Shown here: positions 55,249 through 63,195 of the stretch, piece after piece
Numbering within the stretch: the first letter of the stretch is position 1
How the letters are laid out: every line of letters starts with the position of its first letter
Source: Anoxybacillus ayderensis
GTDB lineage: Bacteria > Bacillota > Bacilli > Bacillales > Anoxybacillaceae
Direction of reading: 5' to 3'
Assembly (NCBI RefSeq): GCF_000833605.1
Contig: NZ_JXTG01000005.1
Span: 61,427-125,426 of the forward strand
Length of the DNA: 64,000 bases
Program-made: the position numbers and the translations under genes
The notes under the pieces: model-generated
Told to the model about the DNA's origin: nothing
Database searches by the model: none
What the model saw: only the letters and a program-made list of their open reading frames with translations

Positions 55249-56947
55249 GTCGACGCTTCGGGTAAGAAGGCAATTGATGGAAGCTATTTTATTTGAACAG
55301 CTCATCCCGTATAATGAAAAACCTCTTTCTGATGATAATGAATTTGTTTATCAATTGGGCGATCGGAATCGAATGTTTCAATGTATTGGAAAAAGAATGT
55401 CGTTTGATCGCATTCGGCTGCATGATGACATTTACATGGTGGGAGAGGATCGTTCCATCCGACCGACAACGATTGAGGACATCGTCGAAGAGTTGACGGC
55501 CGATTCGAGTGTGAAAAATCAGTTGATGTACGAACTCGAACAGACGATACAATTGAGTGATTGGACGGAAAAACATGTTGATATTCCAAAATCAAGGAGG
55601 CATTTATCATACGAACAGTTAGAGTCGTCCATTACGGAAGGACATCTGTACCATCCTTGCTATAAAGCGCGATCCGGATTTTCCTTGTCTGATCATCAAG
55701 CTTTCGGACCAGAAGGAAAACGTCCATTTAAGCTTTATTGGGCGGCGGCAAGAAGAAAAGATGTGCAACTATGTTTCCCGCAAGACGAATCGCTTTTTTG
55801 GGAGGAAGAATTAGGGAGCAGCCTCTATCATCATTTATCGCAAACCCTCTTATCTCTAGGCGGAAATTTGAAAGAGTATACATTCGTTCCAATTCATCCG
55901 TGGCAGTGGAAGGAATTGCAGATGATTGGGATTCAACCATTGATCGAAAGAAATGAGCTCCTCCTATTAGGGCGATGCGGGGATGACTACAGCGCTACGC
56001 AATCCGTTCGAACGTTATGGAATGTTGACAACTTAAAAAAAGCTTACATGAAACTGCCGATGAACATGATTAATACTTCTTCGCTTCGAACGCTGGCGCC
56101 TCATACCGTATGTGCGGCACCTCTTCTTTCCGATTGGCTTCAGTCGATTGTTTTTTCTGACACTTTTTTACAAAAAGAGTGTCGCCTCGTTCTTTTGAAA
56201 GAATACGCAAGCGTTGCGTTTGAACGAAACGATCATCCAGAACTCAACGGACAAATCGGAGCGATTTGGCGGGAAAGCGTGCACCTTTATTTAGAAAGCG
56301 ACGAGAAAGCCGTACCGTTTACAGCACTTATGATGACGGAACAAGACGGCCGCTTATTCGTGGATGAATGGTTGAAGGAATACGGAACGGAAAGATGGAT
56401 CAAACGGTTTTTAGAGGTTGCGGTTCTTCCTGTATGGCATTTATTGGTCGCTCATGGAATTGGCATCGAAGCGCACGCTCAAAACATGATTTTATTTCAT
56501 GAAGACGGATGGCCGATGCGCATCGCCCTTCGTGATTTTCATGAAAGTGTGGAATATGTTCACGATTACGTGGTGAGGACGGATTTAGTTCCGAATTTTC
56601 GAGAGATTCATCCGCGGTTTCAAAATGGGTGCGATGATGAGTATTATTGGATGTCGTCGATTGAGGCGCTAAGAGAACTTGTGATGGATACATTGTTTGT
56701 GTTCCATTTAAGCGAGGTGTCTTACGCATTGGAGGAGCACGGTTTGTTTTGCGAACATAAATTTTGGTCGCTTGTTCGCGAAATCATAGAAAAGCATATC
56801 GGTCGTTTTTCTCATTTAAAAGAGCGGCATGCTATGCTCCATCCATCTCAACCGAAAATTTTCGTGGAATCGCTTTTGCGAAATAAAATCCAAAAAGGCC
56901 ATCATCGTCATATCGTTACCAATGCGCTTGCCATAGAATCACAATAA
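55220..56947 (+). CDS. asbB: Petrobactin synthase AsbB (NIS synthetase)
   Basis: A 575-residue second IucA/IucC-family synthetase. In the asb pathway AsbB joins the second arm to the citrate-spermidine intermediate. Motifs are LYHPCYKARSGFS near residue 147, VPIHPWQWKELQ near 226, SATQSVRTLWN near 258, MKLPMNMINTSSLR near 276, GIEAHAQNM near 418 and RIALRDFHES near 435. It lacks the HPTPKSR form and is shorter than AsbA, as expected for the type C partner. The ATG has AAAGGAGG just upstream, within the end of asbA, so translation is coupled. Confidence 0.92.
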   Translation: MSQSQRALTKSTLRVRRQLMEAILFEQLIPYNEKPLSDDNEFVYQLGDRNRMFQCIGKRMSFDRIRLHDDIYMVGEDRSIRPTTIEDIVEELTADSSVKNQLMYELEQTIQLSDWTEKHVDIPKSRRHLSYEQLESSITEGHLYHPCYKARSGFSLSDHQAFGPEGKRPFKLYWAAARRKDVQLCFPQDESLFWEEELGSSLYHHLSQTLLSLGGNLKEYTFVPIHPWQWKELQMIGIQPLIERNELLLLGRCGDDYSATQSVRTLWNVDNLKKAYMKLPMNMINTSSLRTLAPHTVCAAPLLSDWLQSIVFSDTFLQKECRLVLLKEYASVAFERNDHPELNGQIGAIWRESVHLYLESDEKAVPFTALMMTEQDGRLFVDEWLKEYGTERWIKRFLEVAVLPVWHLLVAHGIGIEAHAQNMILFHEDGWPMRIALRDFHESVEYVHDYVVRTDLVPNFREIHPRFQNGCDDEYYWMSSIEALRELVMDTLFVFHLSEVSYALEEHGLFCEHKFWSLVREIIEKHIGRFSHLKERHAMLHPSQPKIFVESLLRNKIQKGHHRHIVTNALAIESQ

Positions 56948-56967
56948 GCAAAAAGGGGTCGAACGAC

Positions 56968-58203
56968 ATGCTTTACATAAACGATCGTTATTATACAGAA
57001 GAAGATTTAAAATCATACTACACGTCTTTTGAAAACATAGATACTTTAAAAAACGGCGGGCGGTTGCGAATTGCCGTATGCACAACAAACGTTTTGGAGT
57101 GGCTTGCTTTGTTCTTTTATATAAAAGGCAAAGGCGGTTCCGTTGTCCCGATTCATGCGTCATCTCCAAGACAAGCTGCTATTCGTATTGCAAAAAAGGC
57201 ATCTAGCCATCTCTTGATTGATCAATCCGTTTCATCCATTGTCCATTTAAGTGAAGCGAAATTAGAAGAGGAGGGAAGGCTTGTTCAGTTCAGTTCTGGA
57301 AGTACGGGCGCGCCGAAATGCATTGAGCGCACGTGGCTTGAAGTGGAAAAGGAAGTGGATGAATACGTCAAGCGCTTACCCGTCGGTCGTGAAACGACTC
57401 CGATTATTGCTTGCCCCGTCACCCATTCTTATGGGCTGATAAGCGGTGTGATGACATCATTGAAAAGAGGAATTGAGCCGATCATTATCGCAAGCATGAA
57501 TCCGAAATATATTTTGCGGAAGTTAAGGGAGTACCCAAACCATTTATTATATGCTTCACCGTCTTTGCTTTATTCGCTTGTTTCTCTCCTTACAAAAGGA
57601 GAAAGGCTTCACATGGTCATGACATCTGGAGCGCTTATGCCATCGAGCTGGCTTGCATCTTTGAGAGCAGTGAGCGACCAAGTTTTTCAACAGTATGGTT
57701 GTTCTGAAGCCGGATGTGTAGCAATCCAGTTGAGTGTGACACATCCCCAGCAAATGGGGATTCCTTTATCCCATGTTCGGGTGCGTGCCGGGGAAATCGA
57801 TAGACCGAGCGAGATTATAGTAGAAACAGAGAATAAAACCATTCATACAAACGATCTCGGATATTTTGCGGAGGATGGTACGTTACATTTCGTTTCTAGA
57901 ATCGATGATGTCATTAATGTCGCTGGCTTGAATGTTTATCCGCAAGAGGTTGAGGATGTTCTAATGGAAGAACCTAGGGTGAAGGAAGCGATCGTTTATA
58001 AAAAAGCAGATTTATATGCGGGGGAGCGTGTGTGTGCGCTATTTACATCCTATAGCCCCGTTAGTGAGATGGAATTAAGAAAATGGTGCCAAGCAAGATT
58101 GGCTCCCTATCAAATTCCAGTTGAATGGAAGGAAGTGATCGATATTCCAAAGCTCGCAAACGGAAAAGTGAACAGAAAGATGTTAAGCGAGGTGCACGTA
58201 TGA
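56968..58203 (+). CDS. asbC: 3,4-dihydroxybenzoate-AMP ligase AsbC
   Basis: A 411-residue member of the ANL adenylating superfamily that activates 3,4-dihydroxybenzoate and loads it on the carrier AsbD. The ATP-binding P-loop is VQFSSGSTGAPK near residue 110, and later motifs are FQQYGCSEAG near residue 240, NDLGYF with HFVSRIDDVINVAGLNVYPQEVE near 310, and the catalytic Lys of LANGKVNRKML at the C-terminus. It is shorter than full-length aryl-AMP ligases, as in B. anthracis AsbC. It lies 20 bases after asbB and overlaps asbD by four bases. Confidence 0.92.
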   Translation: MLYINDRYYTEEDLKSYYTSFENIDTLKNGGRLRIAVCTTNVLEWLALFFYIKGKGGSVVPIHASSPRQAAIRIAKKASSHLLIDQSVSSIVHLSEAKLEEEGRLVQFSSGSTGAPKCIERTWLEVEKEVDEYVKRLPVGRETTPIIACPVTHSYGLISGVMTSLKRGIEPIIIASMNPKYILRKLREYPNHLLYASPSLLYSLVSLLTKGERLHMVMTSGALMPSSWLASLRAVSDQVFQQYGCSEAGCVAIQLSVTHPQQMGIPLSHVRVRAGEIDRPSEIIVETENKTIHTNDLGYFAEDGTLHFVSRIDDVINVAGLNVYPQEVEDVLMEEPRVKEAIVYKKADLYAGERVCALFTSYSPVSEMELRKWCQARLAPYQIPVEWKEVIDIPKLANGKVNRKMLSEVHV

Positions 58204-58478
58204 GAAGAGATGAAGCGATACGAGCGATTTATAACATACTAAAGGAAAAAATGAACATAGCCACGTTATCACTTTTTGGCGAATCAGCCCGATTAAATGA
58301 GGATCTTTATTTAGATTCTGTCATGGTGCTGCAATTGATTCTTCATTTGGAATTAGATTTAGGAATCGATATCCCGGATGATGTTTTAAGACCAAACGAT
58401 TTTCATACAGTAGCTAGCCTTGTTGGTTTTTTAGAACGGTTGCAAAACGAAAAGGAAATGGAGGAAGCGCATGATTAA
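58200..58478 (+). CDS. asbD: Aryl carrier protein AsbD
   Basis: A 92-residue acyl/aryl carrier protein. The phosphopantetheine attachment Ser lies in LYLDSVMVLQL near residue 40, flanked by the helices of the carrier fold, with LDLGIDIPDDVL following. AsbD carries the 3,4-dihydroxybenzoyl thioester between AsbC and AsbE. The ATG overlaps the asbC stop (ATGA), which rules out the longer frame running back into asbC. It overlaps asbE by eight bases. An external phosphopantetheinyl transferase is required. Confidence 0.93.
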   Translation: MRRDEAIRAIYNILKEKMNIATLSLFGESARLNEDLYLDSVMVLQLILHLELDLGIDIPDDVLRPNDFHTVASLVGFLERLQNEKEMEEAHD

Positions 58479-59454
58479 GGTGCATTGTTTTGTAAGTTGT
58501 GTCTGTGAAGTTATAAAAAAAACGGAAGGAGTCGACCATCGCCCTTATTATTTTGGGGTATGGGATGCCGATTTTGACGTGTTAGAAAATTATGTTTTAA
58601 CTTATCATTCTAATAATATTGATCATGCTTTTTTTACACAATGGTACGAAATGTTGTATGGAATTAAAATTCATAAATGGTACGATGAGAGTGGTTCGAA
58701 AGAGGAGAATATAGGAACGTTGTTGCGGCTTCTCGAACATAAGTCGCCACACCGCTATGTTATGGTGATGCTTGATTTATCGCTATTACCGGAAAGGGTA
58801 AATAAGTTTCATCATTGTCCGTTTCCTCATTATGTCATGCTAGAGGCGACTGAGGATGAAAAGGAATGGTGGATGTATGACCCAGATTTTCGCTGGGAAG
58901 GAATATTACCTAAAGAACGTATTTTGGCTGCTGTGAGAGAACCGTCTGTCGGAGGAGGATATTATTTTGATGCAAAAGGCATCATTCCCCCGTCAAACGA
59001 AACGATTCAAGCATATTTCAATACATGTCTGAAGCTTCATGAAAACCCGATGACAGCTGCGGTCAGAAAAATTGTCGAAGCTTATGCGATAGGAAGTGAA
59101 AAAGAGTGTCTATCTCAACTGACGGTTGCCTTAAAACAGTTGCCGGTATTAGCGATACGAAAATATGCCTATGAACACGCTTTTGCGTACTTTTCCGAGC
59201 AACTTGCGAGAAGCACAGAAGAGTTTGAAGCGTGGTGCGATGAAATCGAGTTGCTTGTAAAAGGATACACAACGATTCAATATAGAGCGATGAAACTGGC
59301 TATGACGAAAGACTTAAAGTTATTAGATATTATTTTCCAAAAAATAGACGAACAAGATGAACGAGAATTGAAAATTAAGCGAGGGCTTCTTGAATATTTT
59401 CAAGCATGGCACGATAGAGTTTCGTGTTTCGGTGAAGGGAGACTGGGTTCATGA
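58471..59454 (+). CDS. asbE: AsbE, dihydroxybenzoyl transfer to spermidine
   Basis: A 327-residue protein placed and sized as AsbE, which in B. anthracis couples the AsbD-bound dihydroxybenzoyl group to spermidine. The protein begins with a cysteine-rich strand (HCFVSCVCEV), has a Tyr/Trp/Asp-rich middle (EWWMYDPDFRWEG near residue 130), and a helical C-terminal half. The fold recalls butirosin-H-type or cysteine-protease-like domains, an inference. It overlaps both neighbours (8 and 4 bases). Identification rests mainly on gene order plus size. Confidence 0.85.
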   Translation: MIKVHCFVSCVCEVIKKTEGVDHRPYYFGVWDADFDVLENYVLTYHSNNIDHAFFTQWYEMLYGIKIHKWYDESGSKEENIGTLLRLLEHKSPHRYVMVMLDLSLLPERVNKFHHCPFPHYVMLEATEDEKEWWMYDPDFRWEGILPKERILAAVREPSVGGGYYFDAKGIIPPSNETIQAYFNTCLKLHENPMTAAVRKIVEAYAIGSEKECLSQLTVALKQLPVLAIRKYAYEHAFAYFSEQLARSTEEFEAWCDEIELLVKGYTTIQYRAMKLAMTKDLKLLDIIFQKIDEQDERELKIKRGLLEYFQAWHDRVSCFGEGRLGS

Positions 59455-60293
59455 ATGTATCTTTTTGCACAATATCTTTTCGCCACCATCTATGCTCGAT
59501 TTTTGATTTGGTAAAGTGGGGGAAAGAGAAGCGCTTTCAAGGTATAGAAATGTGGGGAACTCATGCGAAGTACTTAGCTGAAGACCCTTTTTTTGATTTT
59601 GATTTTTTTCACTCTTTCGGGTTAAAGACGACCATGATTAGCAGCTACATTCCGCTGCAAGCGGCTCGTTATGAACTTGAAGAAACGATTCGTGTCTTAA
59701 CGAGGCTTTGTCAACGATTTGATACAAAAAAACTTCGTATTTTTGCAGGGCAAAAAGGAAGTATACATACGGGTGAACAAGAGCGCAGGGAAATTGTAGA
59801 AAGAATCCGCATGCTCTCTCAATATGTTCACGAACGCGGAATTGAGTTGCTCGTTGAAACACATCCACACACATTAGCAGACAACGTTCCGTCAACGATC
59901 CGACTAATCGAGGAAGTCAACCATCCCGCATTCAAAATCAACTTCGATGTTTTGCATGTATGGGAATCGGGTGCGGATCCAATCGAAGCCATTCGGCAGA
60001 TTCGTCCGTTTATCGCTCATTTTCATCTAAAAAATGTGACATCAAAAGACCGATTGTTCGTTTTTGAACCCGCCAACGTATACGCGCCAACAGGTACAAG
60101 AAAAGGAATGGCTCCTCTTTTTGAAGGGGTCATCAATTATAAGGATATTTTGTCTGAGTTGATTACATTCACCAAAGATATTGATGTATCTCTTGAGTGG
60201 TTTGGCTCTGACGTTAAAAAGGTGCTCGAATCCGACAGACAGCAAATATACAATCAACTTGAACAATTAAAAGATGAGGCTATTTATACTTAG
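59451..60293 (+). CDS. asbF: 3-dehydroshikimate dehydratase AsbF
   Basis: A 280-residue TIM-barrel enzyme of the xylose isomerase-like (AP endonuclease 2) group. It converts 3-dehydroshikimate to 3,4-dihydroxybenzoate, the catechol of petrobactin. The metal ligands are the Glu of ELLVETHPHT near residue 142, Asp of INFDVLHVWESG near 175, His of IAHFHLKNV near 201 and Glu of SLEWFG near 250, matching AsbF of B. anthracis. It starts within the asbE stop (ATGA) and ends the operon, followed by a hairpin terminator at 60429. Confidence 0.93.
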   Translation: MNVSFCTISFRHHLCSIFDLVKWGKEKRFQGIEMWGTHAKYLAEDPFFDFDFFHSFGLKTTMISSYIPLQAARYELEETIRVLTRLCQRFDTKKLRIFAGQKGSIHTGEQERREIVERIRMLSQYVHERGIELLVETHPHTLADNVPSTIRLIEEVNHPAFKINFDVLHVWESGADPIEAIRQIRPFIAHFHLKNVTSKDRLFVFEPANVYAPTGTRKGMAPLFEGVINYKDILSELITFTKDIDVSLEWFGSDVKKVLESDRQQIYNQLEQLKDEAIYT

Positions 60294-60428
60294 GTGATTA
60301 AGCATGAACTCATAAGAATGGATGACATATATTTCTTTCGTATATGATCCCATTTTATCCATGTTTTAATTTGGGACGTGTTTCTCTCCAAAGTTATAGG
60401 TAAGTACATAGACATCTGATAGTCGTTT

Positions 60429-60465
60429 AAAGGGGTGTTCCAAAAGCAATGGAATGCCCTTTTTA
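60429..60465 (+). terminator. Rho-independent terminator of the asb operon
   Basis: AAGGGGTGTTCCA pairs imperfectly with TGGAATGCCCTT, followed by TTTTT. The 130 bases between asbF and this hairpin contain no gene that I can see. Confidence 0.75.
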
Positions 60466-60565
60466 TATAAAAACCGTTTAGTTTCAAGAGGACTTTCTCT
60501 TTTGATAAAAATGTAGTATAATTATTAATTAGACTGTGTATGGAACAAGAATAGGGGTGAATAGT

Positions 60566-61642
60566 GTGTTTGACCGTCTTGAAGCGGTAGAAGCCCGTTA
60601 TGAAAAATTAAATGAACTATTAATGGATCCAGAAGTATTAAATGACCCGAAAAAACTACGTGATTATTCAAAAGAACAGTCCGATTTAGCGGAGACGGTA
60701 CAAACGTATCGCGAATATAAATCGGTGCGTGAGCAGTTGGCGGATGCGAAAGCGATGCTTGAAGAAAAGCTTGATCCGGATATGCGCGACATGGTGAAAG
60801 AAGAAATTAGCGAACTAGAAGAACGTGAAGAACAGCTTGTTGAAAAGTTAAAAGTATTGTTGCTTCCAAAAGATCCGAATGACGATAAAAACGTCATTAT
60901 GGAAATTCGCGGAGCGGCAGGTGGAGAGGAAGCGGCGCTTTTTGCAGGCGATTTATATCGCATGTATACGCGCTATGCCGAGTCGCAAGGATGGAAAACA
61001 GAAGTGATTGAAGCACATCCGACAGGACTTGGCGGCTATAAAGAAATTATTTTCATGATTCAAGGAAAAGGGGCATATTCGAAATTAAAATTTGAAAACG
61101 GTGCCCATCGTGTTCAGCGTGTACCAGAGACGGAATCAGGCGGACGCATTCATACGTCAACGGCGACAGTCGCTTGCTTGCCAGAAATGGAAGAAATCGA
61201 AATTGAAATTAACGAAAAAGATATTCGTGTCGATACGTTTGCATCGAGCGGTCCGGGCGGGCAAAGCGTCAATACGACGATGTCAGCCGTTCGTTTAACC
61301 CACATTCCAACAGGCATTGTCGTGTCTTGCCAAGACGAAAAATCGCAAATTAAAAATAAAGAAAAAGCGATGAAAGTATTGCGTGCGCGCATTTACGATA
61401 AATATCAACAAGAAGCGCGTGCAGAATACGACCAAACGCGCAAACAAGCGGTCGGAACAGGCGATCGTTCCGAGCGGATTCGCACGTACAACTTTCCGCA
61501 AAATCGCGTCACCGATCATCGGATCGGATTGACGATTCAAAAACTTGATCAAGTGTTAGAAGGAAAATTAGATGAAATTATCGATGCGCTCATTTTAGAC
61601 GATCAATCGAAAAAGTTGGAGCAAGCGAACAATGAGCAGTAA
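60566..61642 (+). CDS. prfA: Peptide chain release factor 1
   Basis: A 358-residue class I release factor that reads UAA and UAG. The GGQ peptidyl-transferase motif lies in [12 protein letters not shown] near residue 228, and the codon-recognition loop region [18 protein letters not shown] near residue 178 holds the PxT motif (here PET). The GTG at 60566 follows AGGGGTGAATA; a longer start at 60536 has no ribosome site. A TATAAT at 60517-60522 is a likely -10. It overlaps prmC by 11 bases, and PrmC methylates its GGQ glutamine. Confidence 0.95.
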   Translation: MFDRLEAVEARYEKLNELLMDPEVLNDPKKLRDYSKEQSDLAETVQTYREYKSVREQLADAKAMLEEKLDPDMRDMVKEEISELEEREEQLVEKLKVLLLPKDPNDDKNVIMEIRGAAGGEEAALFAGDLYRMYTRYAESQGWKTEVIEAHPTGLGGYKEIIFMIQGKGAYSKLKFENGAHRVQRVPETESGGRIHTSTATVACLPEMEEIEIEINEKDIRVDTFASSGPGGQSVNTTMSAVRLTHIPTGIVVSCQDEKSQIKNKEKAMKVLRARIYDKYQQEARAEYDQTRKQAVGTGDRSERIRTYNFPQNRVTDHRIGLTIQKLDQVLEGKLDEIIDALILDDQSKKLEQANNEQ

Positions 61643-62483
61643 AATATATGAAGTCCTCCAATGGGCTTCTTCTTTTTTCCGAGAGCATGGGAAGGAAGAA
61701 ACGGCAGCGGAATGGTTATTGCGTCATCATTTACACATGACGCGTGCGCAACTATTCGCCAATTTGCGCGAGCCGATCGATGAAACGTGCAAACAAACAT
61801 TTATGGCGGATGTAAAAAAACATGCGCTACAAAATATCCCGATTCAATATTTAATCGGATACGAACAGTTTTACGGACGGACGTTTATCGTCAATGAACA
61901 AGTATTAATTCCGCGCCCAGAAACAGAAGAGCTTGTTTCTCATGTGCTTGCCCGAACAACCGAAAAGCCGCTTTCCGTCGTTGATGTCGGAACAGGAAGC
62001 GGAGCGATTGCAGTGACGTTGTCGTTAGAGCGACCAACGTGGCATGTGTACGGTGTGGACATTTCTGCTTCATCGCTTGAAGTGGCGAAGCGAAATGCCG
62101 AGCAGCTTGGCGCTCGCGTTCATTGGTTAGAAGGGGATTTACTGCAACCGATCATCGACCGTGGCATACGAGTGGATGTTGTCGTTTCTAATCCGCCATA
62201 CATTCCAGCACACGACATTCCGACGCTATCGCCTATCGTACAAAAAGAGCCGCTTCGAGCGCTCGTCGGTGGCGAAGATGGGTTGTTATTTTATCGTCGT
62301 TTAGCGAATGAACTTCCGTATGTCGTTACCCCACAGGCGCTTATTGCGTTTGAAATCGGTCACGGACAAGGGCAAGCGGTGCAAACGATGTTGCAACAAA
62401 CATTTCCTTCGGCGCGCATTGACGTCCTGTTTGATATAAACGGCAAAGAGCGCATCGTCATCGCCGATCTCGCTTCCGAGTAA
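61632..62483 (+). CDS. prmC: Release factor glutamine methyltransferase
   Basis: A 283-residue SAM-dependent methyltransferase that modifies the GGQ glutamine of RF1 and RF2. The N-terminal helical domain is followed by the SAM-binding [16 protein letters not shown] near residue 117 and the catalytic VVSNPPYIP near residue 188. The ATG overlaps the end of prfA by 11 bases, so the enzyme is made with its substrate. A perfect terminator begins in its last codons. In B. subtilis spoIIR lies a little further on; here an insertion sequence follows. Confidence 0.95.
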   Translation: MSSKIYEVLQWASSFFREHGKEETAAEWLLRHHLHMTRAQLFANLREPIDETCKQTFMADVKKHALQNIPIQYLIGYEQFYGRTFIVNEQVLIPRPETEELVSHVLARTTEKPLSVVDVGTGSGAIAVTLSLERPTWHVYGVDISASSLEVAKRNAEQLGARVHWLEGDLLQPIIDRGIRVDVVVSNPPYIPAHDIPTLSPIVQKEPLRALVGGEDGLLFYRRLANELPYVVTPQALIAFEIGHGQGQAVQTMLQQTFPSARIDVLFDINGKERIVIADLASE

Positions 62484-62498
62484 CATCGGAAGCTTTTT
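62472..62498 (+). terminator. Rho-independent terminator of prfA-prmC
   Basis: GCTTCCGA pairs with TCGGAAGC, followed by five T; the stem starts in the last codons of prmC. Confidence 0.88.
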
Positions 62499-63006
62499 AA
62501 TTTCTATAAAGTATGCGAGAGTATCAAAAATTTTTGATTTACCATAGTTTCTTTTATCGTTTTTTTTTGTTATTTTTATTAAATTCACGTCTTAATTTCG
62601 GGTTCATACAGCATATCTAATACTGAGAAATATCTTACCTGGATGTTGCACAACGTGCTTTTCAAAGTAGGTAGGATGATCAATATTGGATCGTAATAAC
62701 TATTCACTCCAATGACAGCGTGTCAACGTAAATAGGTATTTCCACTTATATACAGAACCCTGCGTAGCGGAAAGAAAGGGGTCTATTGTTTCGCCTGCTA
62801 ACAGAAGACACAATGGGGGATCCAAACACTGTCTTGTGTTTTGTGAGTATAGAGACGATGCTTATTCTAATGCAAAATGATTGTGTGAACATTTCTTCAT
62901 GAGATGTATCAAAGAAAGATGTACTCTTTGATCTTGATTTTGGAATATCTAGCGAAACACGATATACAAGGCGTGTACATAAATGCCGACAGTTTATAAA
63001 AAAAAT
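62499..63006. other. Gene-free stretch between prmC and the insertion sequence
   Basis: About 500 AT-rich bases with frequent stops in all frames. I see no coding region, tRNA or clear promoter here. It may be eroded sequence left from earlier insertions, but no relic is recognisable to me. Confidence 0.5.
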
Positions 63007-63085
63007 GGGTCTTCACCATTTTCTGTGATTCCTACTCAATCCCAGAAACATGTTAGCTGGATGAAATGGGTTCATCAGTCAAGAT

Positions 63086-63189
63086 CCTTCTTCCGCATAC
63101 AGACCATGAAGTTGGTAGAATGGAAACAGTCAAGTGCTTTCCTTGACGGGTTCCATTCTACCAACTATCATACCGATAGCGGAAGAAGG
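63086..63189. repeat. Nested inverted repeat beside the transposase stop
   Basis: Outer arms CCTTCTTCCGC (63086-63096) and GCGGAAGAAGG (63079 offset: 63179-63189) enclose a partly pairing spacer. Inner arms AGTTGGTAGAATGGAA (63110-63125) and TTCCATTCTACCAACT (63151-63166) follow, and then GTCAAG/CTTGAC (63129-63134, 63142-63147). The whole is a 104-base imperfect palindrome that ends seven bases before the transposase stop codon. Confidence 0.8.
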
Positions 63190-63195
63190 GAGCGC

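Noticed and set aside
48201..60293. Aerobactin- or bacillibactin-type pathway as an alternative for the siderophore genes
   Set aside because: There is no lysine monooxygenase or acetyltransferase as in aerobactin, and no NRPS or isochorismate gene as in bacillibactin. The dehydroshikimate dehydratase and the carrier/ligase pair point to the asb pathway.
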